From a virus: DNA of 64,000 nucleotides. Shown one piece after another: positions 17,958-25,458 of the stretch. The position numbers and the translations under genes were made by a program. The stretch is from the IMG/VR virus record IMGVR_UViG_3300032665_000006, positions 1-64,000 of that record, one strand, 5' to 3'. Under the pieces are notes generated by a model. That model did not search any database. It saw only the letters and a list, made by a program, of their open reading frames with translations, and was not told the origin of the DNA. The stretch's first letter is position 1. Every line of letters starts with the position of its first letter.

Positions 17958-18170
17958 TTGGATTCTGAGGGTGTCGCCAAATATGTTGACGGCATGGACG
18001 AAGAAATAAGCGGGATTAGATCTGAGGCGTTACGAATGGTTTGGTATATGCGTGGTGGGCTATCTTACGAAACAGCATTACAACTAAGTGTCGCTGAACG
18101 CAAAATCATTGGTCAATTAATACAAGATAATATGGAAACAACTAAGAAGTCAGGACTTCCTTTCTTTTAA
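17958..18170 (+). CDS. Small protein following gp26, possibly gp51-like
   Basis: A 70-residue helical protein contains EALRMVWYMRGGLSYETALQLSVAERKIIGQLIQ and ends in TTKKSGLPFF. A short gene of this look usually follows gp26 in aquatic T4-like phages. In T4 the hub assembly catalyst gp51 has a related role, so that name is only a suggestion. The TTG at 17958 starts 2 nt after the gp26 stop. The first in-frame ATG (17994) would shorten the protein by 12 residues. No clear ribosome site supports either. Confidence 0.72.
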   Translation: MDSEGVAKYVDGMDEEISGIRSEALRMVWYMRGGLSYETALQLSVAERKIIGQLIQDNMETTKKSGLPFF

Positions 18171-18227
18171 GTCATTCGTTTCCTAAAAACTCTAAACGAT
18201 TTTTATTTTGATTTATATTAAGTCTTA

Positions 18228-18660
18228 TTTAAAAGATTAGCTACGCTAATCCAAGATTCGCTTTGCAGCTCATCTTATTTTTTTATTTGCTTTTAGAAGC
18301 TCTTCATGTAGAATAGTTCAGTCGTAATTCACCGTAAGCACGGTGAAAAACAAAGACTACTTCATGTTAGACGTCCCTGTCGTTTATTAAAAGAGATTGT
18401 ATTTACATACACAGAGGCGGTTGACCGGTACCCCTTACCCTAGCTTCACATTATCAACGGAACCCTAGTAACCCGTAATAAATCCAAGTCCTATAAGCAT
18501 GGGTCGTATCTGTTTCAACGGAGCCCAAACCATTTGATGCCTTAAGTTAGCAACTTTCCTTTACACGCAAGATTCTAGACCGGGTATCTCACCGTTCCGC
18601 AATGCGAGTCGAGCTACCCCGACCAAACAATGTGTTTTATGATGCCTTACTAAGATGCCT
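18228..18660 (-). ncRNA. Candidate structured RNA, family unknown
   Basis: The evidence is GC contrast with AT-rich flanks, no coding frame, and several perfect hairpins. These are TTCACCG/CGGTGAA at 18328-18347, CGGGTA/TACCC(C)G at 18581-18621, and AAGTT/AACTT near 18544. The minus strand is G-rich (runs of GGGG), as many structured RNAs are. On that strand the region ends in a GATTAGC/GCTAATC hairpin followed by TTTT at 18229-18251. On the plus strand a TTGCTT-N16-TAGAAT sequence at 18287-18314 could also be a promoter, so the strand is uncertain. No match to tRNA, tmRNA, RNase P or a group I intron could be supported. Confidence 0.33.
18229..18288. terminator. Probable bidirectional terminator after gp26 and its partner
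   Basis: A 7-bp hairpin GATTAGC-TAC-GCTAATC at 18235-18251 is followed on the minus strand by TTTTAAA. A second, weaker stem AAGAT/ATCTT at 18253-18276 is followed on the plus strand by a run of seven T. It can close plus-strand transcription from gp26 and any minus-strand transcript arriving from the right. Confidence 0.55.
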
Positions 18661-18666
18661 GTATTA

Positions 18667-18828
18667 CTATTTTTGTGTGTTTGCGATGTTAGCTGATTGT
18701 TCTTCAAATAAATCTGTGAAGTTTGTTTTAGATGCTCGTTCTTCTTGCTGTCTTTTTATCGCTGCCTGATGTTTCAGCCGTTGCTCTGCCCAATACTTTT
18801 CGTCTGCCGGTTCAAATTTGTGTGACAT
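18667..18828 (-). CDS. Small charged protein of 53 aa
   Basis: This frame starts MSHKFEPADEKYWAEQRLKH and ends in TAG at 18667. The protein is strongly helical and rich in Glu, Lys, Gln and Arg. The ATG shares its A with the stop codon of the upstream GIY-YIG gene (TAATG), which indicates coupling. An AAAAGGAAAAA ribosome site lies at a suitable distance. I do not recognise a family, and no motif points to a function. Confidence 0.72.
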   Translation of the reverse strand: MSHKFEPADEKYWAEQRLKHQAAIKRQQEERASKTNFTDLFEEQSANIANTQK

Positions 18829-19256
18829 TAAATTTTTCCTTTTATATGACTACCATGTACACGCACTTGTATGTGCCCGTTATAGTAATCATCAGATTCT
18901 AATACTTTGCGACTAAATTGTTCACGAGCCTCTACATAACTACATTCAGCCTTGGACCTACAATAGTATAGTATTTCTCTCGTAAAACTGTTGATGCCTA
19001 ACTTTTCGATGTCTTCGTTTAATTCTATGTTGCTGCCGTAATATAGTTGCCAGTCGCTGTCTATTTTCGATTTAATTTTCTTGCGTTTTTTGTTGCCGTT
19101 CTTTTGTTTTACTGTTTTATATGTTGTTTTACTAAATTTTGCTAATTTTTTACCAATATACTTCCTACCAGTGAGATTATTTGTAATTAGATAAACAAAT
19201 CCAACACAATCTTCCGGTAACGCTTCAATAATTTTATTTTCGAAAAGCCAAGACAT
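18828..19256 (-). CDS. GIY-YIG fold protein of 142 aa, Seg-like
   Basis: The GIY-YIG core is FVYLITNNLTGRKYIGKK at residues of about 19-36. A basic Lys-rich insertion follows, then SDWQLYYGSN, a REILYYCRSKAECSYVEA segment with the expected Glu, and a C-terminal YYNGHIQVRVHGSHI. It lacks the NUMOD repeats seen in the other GIY-YIG genes here. A conserved family of this kind is common in T4-like phages, so it may be a resident nuclease rather than a homing element. It ends in a one-base overlap with the 53-aa gene. The start codon has no obvious ribosome site. Confidence 0.82.
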   Translation of the reverse strand: MSWLFENKIIEALPEDCVGFVYLITNNLTGRKYIGKKLAKFSKTTYKTVKQKNGNKKRKKIKSKIDSDWQLYYGSNIELNEDIEKLGINSFTREILYYCRSKAECSYVEAREQFSRKVLESDDYYNGHIQVRVHGSHIKGKI

Positions 19257-19299
19257 GGACTAATAGTTATCGTCTTGACCTTCGAATGTGTAAATTTCA

Positions 19300-21063
19300 T
19301 TAGACTATCTCAATATCTGTGTTATAGCTTGTAAATCCACCTTCTTTAACTACCTTAAGAATATTTTCTACACGCCCTGCTAGCTCGTCTCTATGTGACA
19401 CAAGCCAAATACTCTTATGTCGTTCTCTAGACATTTGTTTTAATAGTGCTAATGCTGACTCTACACCTTGCGTATCTAAGCCGTTGTCAATCATTTCATC
19501 AATAAACAATACATTAATTGGTGTGTATAGTGATTCAAACACATCTCTGAAAGCCCACGCCATACTTAGTATCAAACGGTTTCTTTCACCTCTACTCAGA
19601 TTATCAAAATCTAGCTCACGACCTAGTTCTTCGATGCTAACAGTTAAGTCATTTTGGAATACTACGGTATGTGGCAGTCCAATACGATCCAAATAATGAG
19701 TTAACCTTGAGTTTAAGTAAGATAAGTTTTGTTCAATAATCTTTTTACGAATAAAACTATCCTTGCTAGTAAGCAATTTAAGTAAGAAATCTTGGTGTTC
19801 TTGTAATTTTGTTAAGTCATTAAGTGTTTCATACGATACTTCTTCTAAAGCAGTATGTGTCATTTCATCAATCTGTTCGCCATACGGATCAACTTCAGCA
19901 TTTTTGCTAGTAATTTGTGTTTGTAATCCTTCAATAGTACTGCGATGCTGAATTGCTTGTTCTTCTGTATCATAAAATAACTTAGGAGGCTTACCTAAGA
20001 CGCCCAGGGCTTCAAGGGCAATCTCCAACTCTGATAAGAGCTGTGTATGTTCTGTGAAATTCGTTCGCGCACCATCCAAATCTCCCTGCTTGCTTGCCAA
20101 TACCGATTCGTGCTTATCGTCATGGAAGGGCTGGCCGCACGTATGGCATTCATGGTTTTTAAGAGTTTCAATCTCCTTAGATACTTTGGAAATCGCTTTA
20201 TCTTCCCGGGAAATGTCCATCTTCGTACGACTGATTTGAGTAGATAAATCGTTGATATCCTTCCTTTTTTGATCCCATGTTTTATGATCTTTGTGCGCCT
20301 GGATCTCTTTTTCAATGTCAATTTCCTGGAGCGATGATAATGCCCTCTCAAGTTCTTTGATATCTTCTTCATGTTTAGCTACCCATAGTCCTTGTCTGCG
20401 CTTTAAAGATTCTATTTGCTCTTCGATACGCTTATTGGCATCTTGAACAGCACGAATTCTAAATTCTTCTTTAGTAATATCTTCTTTGGTAGTACGATTT
20501 AGCTCTTTAATCTTTTCAGCTCGTTCACTAAGCATAGTAATACCAAGTAACTGCTCGATAATAGTACGCTGGTCGTTAGATTTTAGCGACAAAAACGGTT
20601 CAGTATAAGTGTTTAATACCATAATATGCTTAAACATATCGTGACTCATACCTAAAATACCTTCAATAGCATCTTGCGTTTCGCGACTATCGCCTTGTGC
20701 GCTATCTTCTGCTTCTGTTTCTTTATCGTTTACATAAAACTTTAACAGATTAGGCTTACGACCTCGTTCAATCTTATAAGAAGTGTTGTTGATTTCAAAA
20801 TCAAGACTAACGAGCATATTTTTGCCATTAGTTTTGTTTACGAGATTGTCGCGTCTTATGTTGCTTAACGCTGTTCCATACATAGCGTAGCTAAGAGCGT
20901 TGATGATTGTTGTTTTACCAGTTCCGTTGCGAGATCCATCACCACCTAAGTCCAGATTTTCGCCGAGAACCAATGTTAAGTCTTGCCGATCAAAATCAAT
21001 ACCTTGTGTAGCATTTCCTACACTCATAAAGTTTCGAACAGTTAGATTTTTTATTTTTATCAT
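19300..21063 (-). CDS. 46: Recombination endonuclease subunit gp46 (Rad50/SbcC-like)
   Basis: This is the ATPase of the gp46/gp47 complex that resects DNA ends for recombination-dependent replication and host DNA breakdown. The Walker A sequence RNGTGKTT is at residues 45-52. A coiled coil flanks a zinc hook CHTC at residues 306-309. Near the C-terminus are the ABC signature LSRGERNRLILSMAWAF, Walker B VLFIDEMIDNGLD and the H-loop WLVSHRDEL. Its 587 residues fit T4 gp46 (560). The ATG overlaps the gp47 stop codon by ATGA, so the pair is co-translated. Confidence 0.97.
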   Translation of the reverse strand: MIKIKNLTVRNFMSVGNATQGIDFDRQDLTLVLGENLDLGGDGSRNGTGKTTIINALSYAMYGTALSNIRRDNLVNKTNGKNMLVSLDFEINNTSYKIERGRKPNLLKFYVNDKETEAEDSAQGDSRETQDAIEGILGMSHDMFKHIMVLNTYTEPFLSLKSNDQRTIIEQLLGITMLSERAEKIKELNRTTKEDITKEEFRIRAVQDANKRIEEQIESLKRRQGLWVAKHEEDIKELERALSSLQEIDIEKEIQAHKDHKTWDQKRKDINDLSTQISRTKMDISREDKAISKVSKEIETLKNHECHTCGQPFHDDKHESVLASKQGDLDGARTNFTEHTQLLSELEIALEALGVLGKPPKLFYDTEEQAIQHRSTIEGLQTQITSKNAEVDPYGEQIDEMTHTALEEVSYETLNDLTKLQEHQDFLLKLLTSKDSFIRKKIIEQNLSYLNSRLTHYLDRIGLPHTVVFQNDLTVSIEELGRELDFDNLSRGERNRLILSMAWAFRDVFESLYTPINVLFIDEMIDNGLDTQGVESALALLKQMSRERHKSIWLVSHRDELAGRVENILKVVKEGGFTSYNTDIEIV

Positions 21064-22076
21064 AGGTTTTGGTAAATTTTTAATAATAACTTAGGATCAT
21101 AAAATTCTGATTCTATGTTGGTAATTTGATCAGTTACAATTTGATCTACTGATTCAAATTTAACATCGCCAGGTGCTAAATCAATATCAATATCAGTACG
21201 CTTACTAGGAATTAATGCCATTTCACGCAAATTGTAATCTTTAATAAATGTTTCTTTAATAAAATTAGCTTCTTCGTAACTAATGTCGATATCTAACTCA
21301 ACACGAACGTGCATATTTGGTACAAGTATATTAGCACCGTTGTCAATAGCTTCGCTAAGTTTCATAACACGATATAATGGTTGTCCAGGCCAAGCATGAT
21401 ATTGCTGTGGTTTGCCCCATTCTAATACCATCATGCCACGCTTATTATCTCCAGCATCAGCAAAGTTATGTGGAAAGCAATTACCAATGTAATTAATATT
21501 CCCTTTAGTTTGACGCAAATGAAAATGTCCTGAAAATACATTTTCGACACCTTTAAAATTATCTACGCTAATTTCTCCATGATCCGGCATCTCTACCATA
21601 GCGTTCATTTTAAAATGCGGAAGTTCAAAATGTCCAAACATATATTTTGCTGACATTTTAGACAACTTTTTGTGGTCGTCTCCAACTAACCAAGGAGCAA
21701 TAATAACATCGCCACGCTGAAACCAATCATTGACAATAACAATATTAGGTATATGCTTGGCCCATTCAGCCCCATGGATGTCCCGTTTATCACGATAGTA
21801 CAAATCATGATTACCAGGAATAAAATAAAAAGTATCAAAAGCAGCACTTAATTTCTCCAAACACCGTAATGAAGTATGTAATGTTTGCATATTGATTGAT
21901 GCTCGATGGTGGTGCCAATCACCTAAGAAGAAACCAGTTTCGCACCCTTCTTCTTTAGCCTTTTCAATAAACCAATCGATAAATTTTTCACAGTCGTTTA
22001 AGTGTACAAGGCTGTTAGACTTTAAACCAAAATGAATATCTGTCATCACGGCAGCTTTTTTAAATAAGTTACTCAT
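21060..22076 (-). CDS. 47: Recombination endonuclease subunit gp47 (Mre11/SbcD-like)
   Basis: This is the metallophosphoesterase nuclease partner of gp46. The motifs appear in order: TDIHFG (about 12-17), FLGDWHHHR (about 50), PGNHDLYYR (about 92), FGHFELPHF (about 150) and FSGHFHLRQ (about 184), which together bind the two metal ions. Its 338 residues match T4 gp47 (339). The start overlaps the end of the upstream homing endonuclease gene by 8 nt. Confidence 0.97.
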   Translation of the reverse strand: MSNLFKKAAVMTDIHFGLKSNSLVHLNDCEKFIDWFIEKAKEEGCETGFFLGDWHHHRASINMQTLHTSLRCLEKLSAAFDTFYFIPGNHDLYYRDKRDIHGAEWAKHIPNIVIVNDWFQRGDVIIAPWLVGDDHKKLSKMSAKYMFGHFELPHFKMNAMVEMPDHGEISVDNFKGVENVFSGHFHLRQTKGNINYIGNCFPHNFADAGDNKRGMMVLEWGKPQQYHAWPGQPLYRVMKLSEAIDNGANILVPNMHVRVELDIDISYEEANFIKETFIKDYNLREMALIPSKRTDIDIDLAPGDVKFESVDQIVTDQITNIESEFYDPKLLLKIYQNL

Positions 22077-22836
22077 CTTTTATTTCCCATGCCTTGTATC
22101 CATTATGCGATTCGCTTTTAATAGTTTTTTCGATTACGAGTCTTGCGGTTTGCTTTGTTACTCGATTGAATTCACTTTTACTTTTGTATTGTAGCACACT
22201 TCCGTCAGGATGTTCAACTAATATGGCAATACTAACCTTGGCAGCCCCTTTGAGTCCGTTTTGTCGATTTATTTCTTTCACTTGCTCGATATTTTGACTT
22301 TGCCACGCTTTAATTTTTTCGCCACGCTTAATTTTTTCATCTGGGTTAGCTTCGTAATATCGTTTAAGTGTTTTTGATTTTTCTTGATAAACTTCTTCGG
22401 TATGTAAATGCTTTACTAATTCTTTGCGTTCTTCTGCGGTAGTGTTTGCCCATCTTTTTTTATTATAATCACGCCAATGTTCGCCGAGGGCTTCTCGGAT
22501 AATGATAAGATCATCATTGCTCATATTAGCCCAACTACCGGCACTCAATCCGTCGCCACCAAGACTAGCATTTAATCCATTTTTGTAAGTATCGTTATCT
22601 TTAATGTATTTGATTTCGGCTAATGCTAATTTTGATACTTCTGTAAATCCGCGCTCTATAACTTCATATACGCAATTTTTAATACCGGCGGTTCGCATAG
22701 CTTTGTGAATTTTTCGTTCGGAATTATGCTTAAACGCTTCGCGACAATGATCCTTCCAGCGATATTGCTTATATTCTGGCTTTGTATCTAGTCCATAATA
22801 GACTTGATTGTTTACGGTAATTTTGTATATGAACAT
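22069..22836 (-). CDS. GIY-YIG homing endonuclease between gp55 and gp47
   Basis: The N-terminus MFIYKITVNNQVYYGLDTK is the GIY-YIG core. An Arg in the HKAMRTAGIKNCVYEVIERG region and a Glu in ALAEIKYIKDND suit the remaining active-site positions. The C-terminus, HPDGSVLQYKSKSEFNRVTKQTARLVIEK, looks like a NUMOD1 helix-turn-helix DNA-binding module. It overlaps gp47 by 8 nt. A CTAAATA motif lies 23 nt upstream of the ATG. Confidence 0.9.
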   Translation of the reverse strand: MFIYKITVNNQVYYGLDTKPEYKQYRWKDHCREAFKHNSERKIHKAMRTAGIKNCVYEVIERGFTEVSKLALAEIKYIKDNDTYKNGLNASLGGDGLSAGSWANMSNDDLIIIREALGEHWRDYNKKRWANTTAEERKELVKHLHTEEVYQEKSKTLKRYYEANPDEKIKRGEKIKAWQSQNIEQVKEINRQNGLKGAAKVSIAILVEHPDGSVLQYKSKSEFNRVTKQTARLVIEKTIKSESHNGYKAWEIKDE

Positions 22837-22859
22837 AATAGTTAAATCCCAAGTGTATG

Positions 22860-22866
22860 TATTTAG
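22860..22866 (-). promoter_or_regulatory. Late promoter motif CTAAATA
   Basis: It lies 23 nt upstream of the GIY-YIG gene at 22836. It could also transcribe gp47 and gp46 at late times. Confidence 0.45.
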
Positions 22867-22925
22867 TTATTCACTGGGGATTTTAATATTATACACTCCT
22901 AGATTGTAGATTACAACTAAACTGG

Positions 22926-23852
22926 CTATTCTTCAGTATTGTATTCAGAAATATCAATATTGGTAACAACAGAATTAAGATTAGGATCTTTTTTACCAGC
23001 CGCTTGTCTAGTCCACGAAGGGTTCAGCCCATTCATTTCAAGCATATCATCACGAATGTTTTGATTTTTCTTTTCAGAATTAAGAACATGAGTAAACGAG
23101 TTAGTAATAGCGGCAGTATAGTAAGCAAACGGATTTTGTGATTTTGATTCATCAAATCGTAAGCCAATTTGACTTAATTGTACCAGTGCTGCGCCACGCA
23201 TTTCTTCATTGTATGTATAGCCACGCCAGTTACTACGGGTAGCATAACGATCACATAATTTAATAAACATATTGGCTAAGGTACGAGTCATTGTGCCATG
23301 ATCCTTGCTAAACTCGCCCTTTTCCAAATCACCAACCCAGTGGCTTTTACCCACTAAAAACGGTTTCTTTTTATCATCTAAACGATAATGATAAAATGGC
23401 GGAAATGGAAGTCTGACAAATTTTGCTGTAGCGCCAACTTCTGGCTCGTCGATTGGGGGTAAACCTAAAATATCTTCTTCGATTAAATCAAGTTCAAAAA
23501 TATCATCTAATTTTTTCTTTTTTGTTGTAGCAGATTTTGGGATCTTTTTAGGAGCCATTGGAATATGCTCCCAACAAGTGATTCTAAATACTAAATCTGT
23601 GTTAGGAATTTTCTTTGGATCAATTACTACCCCAGTTTCTTTTTTAATGCGATCTGCGCGATTGCGTCTAGCTTCTGCTACAGTACGCTGATTAATTTTT
23701 TCAACAGTGGGCAAAATAATGTCATATTGGTGATCATTTACTGGATCTAAGTAAGTGCAATATGTGTTTTTGCTTAAATGTATTTGCTTTAAAATATCTC
23801 GATTATTGAGATAAATGACTTTTCTTTGTGATACGACTGGTCCTGTAGCCAA
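22926..23852 (-). CDS. 55: Late-transcription sigma factor gp55, TTG start
   Basis: The match is in residues of about 190-275: LANMFIKLCDRYA..NWRGYTYNEEMRGAALVQL, then RFDESKSQNPFAYYTAAITNSF. This follows T4 gp55 (FNFSGYTQSWKQEMIADGI...FDETKYKNPHAYIT). gp55 replaces the host sigma factor and directs RNA polymerase to TATAAATA late promoters. It has 308 residues against 185 in T4; the extra 180 N-terminal residues include a Lys-rich stretch and have no counterpart I recognise. The TTG start at 23852 is preceded by AGGAG at 8 nt spacing and no nearby ATG fits. Confidence 0.9.
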   Translation of the reverse strand: MATGPVVSQRKVIYLNNRDILKQIHLSKNTYCTYLDPVNDHQYDIILPTVEKINQRTVAEARRNRADRIKKETGVVIDPKKIPNTDLVFRITCWEHIPMAPKKIPKSATTKKKKLDDIFELDLIEEDILGLPPIDEPEVGATAKFVRLPFPPFYHYRLDDKKKPFLVGKSHWVGDLEKGEFSKDHGTMTRTLANMFIKLCDRYATRSNWRGYTYNEEMRGAALVQLSQIGLRFDESKSQNPFAYYTAAITNSFTHVLNSEKKNQNIRDDMLEMNGLNPSWTRQAAGKKDPNLNSVVTNIDISEYNTEE

Positions 23853-23871
23853 TGTAAATCTCCTATTTGAT

Positions 23872-23879
23872 TATTTATT
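23872..23879 (-). promoter_or_regulatory. Late promoter motif AATAAATA before gp55
   Basis: The motif ends 19 nt before the TTG start of gp55, with the AGGAG site between. Late-sigma autoregulation is possible. Confidence 0.42.
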
Positions 23880-23938
23880 ATAGCACAAGTCAACCGCTTG
23901 TCAACCTTTTTAACATAATATGAGCATATTATTTAAAC

Positions 23939-23946
23939 CATAAATA
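23939..23946 (+). promoter_or_regulatory. Late promoter CATAAATA of the baseplate unit
   Basis: The motif CATAAATA is followed by TTGTAT and lies 18 nt before the ATG at 23965. It heads the long plus-strand run of baseplate genes and is divergent from the gp55 promoter about 60 bp away. Confidence 0.62.
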
Positions 23947-23964
23947 TTGTATAGGATAACCAAA

Positions 23965-25155
23965 ATGGCAATATCACCGACCCCAGTAACACCCACTGAT
24001 CCGTTAGCAGAAGAAGCGGCAAAATTACAGGCTGAATTATCAGGCGACGGAGTAAGAGCGAATGTAGATACAGGACCAGCTCCAATAAGTCCAACGATTG
24101 ATCCTGCTTCTACACTTAGTCAGGGCGAAACCATAATAGTTCCGGCGAGCCAAGTTAATAAATCAGCCACTCCGATTAACGCTGTTACTCCAGGATTGCA
24201 AACATTTGATGATGGTTCCTCCATACAAACATTTGACGACGGATCTACATTAGTAACAGATTCTAACGGAAAAATTTCATCAACTCCAGAAACTAGCTCA
24301 AGTAGCCCTTTGGCAGCCGCTATTCAATCTGGCACTAATAATGCTCAGTTTCAACAAGAAAGAGCGACACAGTTAGGGCAACAATCTAAAAACGGTGACT
24401 GGCGAGTTAAATTAAGTTTAGCACAGGGCGCAACTTATTTGTACAATGCGCCTAACCCAGGAATACTTCAGCCGTTACAAGTTACTAACGGAGTTATATT
24501 TCCGTACACGCCAAAAATTGACATGAGTTATAAAGCAAACTATTCAACTTATGATTTAACACATTCAAATTTTCGTGGCTATTTTTATCAAAATAGTCAA
24601 GTTGGCGACATTAGTATTACAGGACATTTTACGGCGCAAGACACAAATCAAGCAAACTATTTGTTGGCAGTAATTCATTTTTTCCGTAGTGCTACAAAAA
24701 TGTTTTATGGTCAAGACGCACAACGAGGTAGTCCTCCGCCGTTAGTATTTTTATCTGGTTTAGGTCAATATCAGTTTAACAATCACCCTTGTTTAATTAC
24801 AGAATTTACATATAATCTTCCTGAAGACGTTGATTATATACGAGCTCAGGTTGCTAATAAAGTAAATTTAAATTTAACATCACAAAATGCGGTACAACAA
24901 AGTGTAGCTACTAATAATATTTTTGCTAGTATTCAACGACTAGCAAACGCCTTTACAACCAAAGGTGCTTTGCCTACAACTCCATTTGGCTCGCCTAATA
25001 TTCCAAATTTAGCGCAAGGCACGCCAACTTATGTACCAACAAAAATGGACATTACTATTAGATTATTACCTGTTAATACTCGTCAACAAGTTAGTCAACA
25101 ATTTAGTGTTAAAGAATTTGCTAATGGCAATCAACTTAAAGGAGGGTTCTGGTAA
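23965..25155 (+). CDS. Baseplate tail-tube-cap-like structural protein (gp48-like)
   Basis: Residues 1-140 are Ser/Thr/Pro-rich and probably disordered. The folded part from about 145 onward includes YSTYDLTHSNFRGYFYQNSQVGDISITGHFTAQDTNQANYLLAVIHFFRSATKMFYGQD, a block I recall from baseplate proteins next to gp53 in aquatic T4-like phages (gp48 or gp54 type). Its role would be at the top of the hub, where the tail tube starts. The exact T4 counterpart is uncertain. The ATG follows AGGATAACCAAA. An upstream TTG in frame at 23947 lies just after the promoter and is rejected. The stop overlaps the gp53 start by one base (TAATG). Confidence 0.65.
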   Translation: MAISPTPVTPTDPLAEEAAKLQAELSGDGVRANVDTGPAPISPTIDPASTLSQGETIIVPASQVNKSATPINAVTPGLQTFDDGSSIQTFDDGSTLVTDSNGKISSTPETSSSSPLAAAIQSGTNNAQFQQERATQLGQQSKNGDWRVKLSLAQGATYLYNAPNPGILQPLQVTNGVIFPYTPKIDMSYKANYSTYDLTHSNFRGYFYQNSQVGDISITGHFTAQDTNQANYLLAVIHFFRSATKMFYGQDAQRGSPPPLVFLSGLGQYQFNNHPCLITEFTYNLPEDVDYIRAQVANKVNLNLTSQNAVQQSVATNNIFASIQRLANAFTTKGALPTTPFGSPNIPNLAQGTPTYVPTKMDITIRLLPVNTRQQVSQQFSVKEFANGNQLKGGFW

Positions 25156-25457
25156 TGACAGCACAATATAATCAAACTAGCCCGTACTACTTAACACAAT
25201 ATAGTCAGTATTTTTTAGATGTGATGATAAATCGACCAATTCCAAAATTGGTGGATGATCAATACTTTACAATAAATGCGACTTACCAATATAGACCAGA
25301 TTTGTTAGCGCACGATTTGTATGATAATAGTAATTTGTGGTGGGTATTTTATCAACGCAATCCTAATACATTATCTAAACCGCCTCTTGATTTTACATCA
25401 GGAACACAAATTTATTTGCCAAAAATTACTACCTTACAATCAGTGTTAGGATTCTAA
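25155..25457 (+). CDS. 53: Baseplate wedge protein, gp53-like
   Basis: The 100-residue protein contains YQYRPDLLAHDLYDNSNLWWVFYQRNP and TSGTQIYLPKI. This is the gp53 baseplate wedge signature, with a LysM-like end. gp53 links wedges to the hub. T4 gp53 is longer (196); this is the short form common in other myoviruses. The start overlaps the upstream stop by one base. Confidence 0.88.
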   Translation: MTAQYNQTSPYYLTQYSQYFLDVMINRPIPKLVDDQYFTINATYQYRPDLLAHDLYDNSNLWWVFYQRNPNTLSKPPLDFTSGTQIYLPKITTLQSVLGF

Positions 25458-25458
25458 A

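Larger units (their letters stand above)
18171..18666. other. 496-bp stretch without a protein gene between convergent genes
   Basis: No open frame above about 60 codons is present on either strand. The first 120 bases are AT-rich and hold terminator-like hairpins. From about 18400 to 18660 the G+C content is roughly 45 percent by hand count, clearly above the flanks. Direct repeats are visible: GATGCCT three times (18536, 18651 and 18664 region) and CAACGGA[A/G]CCC twice (near 18455 and 18516). Confidence 0.8.

Noticed and set aside
18480-18570. RNase P-like words on the minus strand (AGGAAAGT and ACAGATACG...GCTTATAGG)
   Set aside because: They are only about 45 nt apart and do not pair as a P4 helix; the core between them is missing.
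18540-18660. A tRNA-like pattern on the minus strand (GGTAGCTC near a possible D-arm)
   Set aside because: No acceptor stem, T-arm GTTCGA or anticodon arm could be folded in register.
18300-18660. Group I intron or tmRNA
   Set aside because: No P, Q, R and S core of an intron, no interrupted gene around it, and no tmRNA tag frame or alanine acceptor end.
19995-20372. 125-aa minus-strand frame within gp46
   Set aside because: It is a shifted reading of the gp46 coiled coil; gp46 itself is intact.
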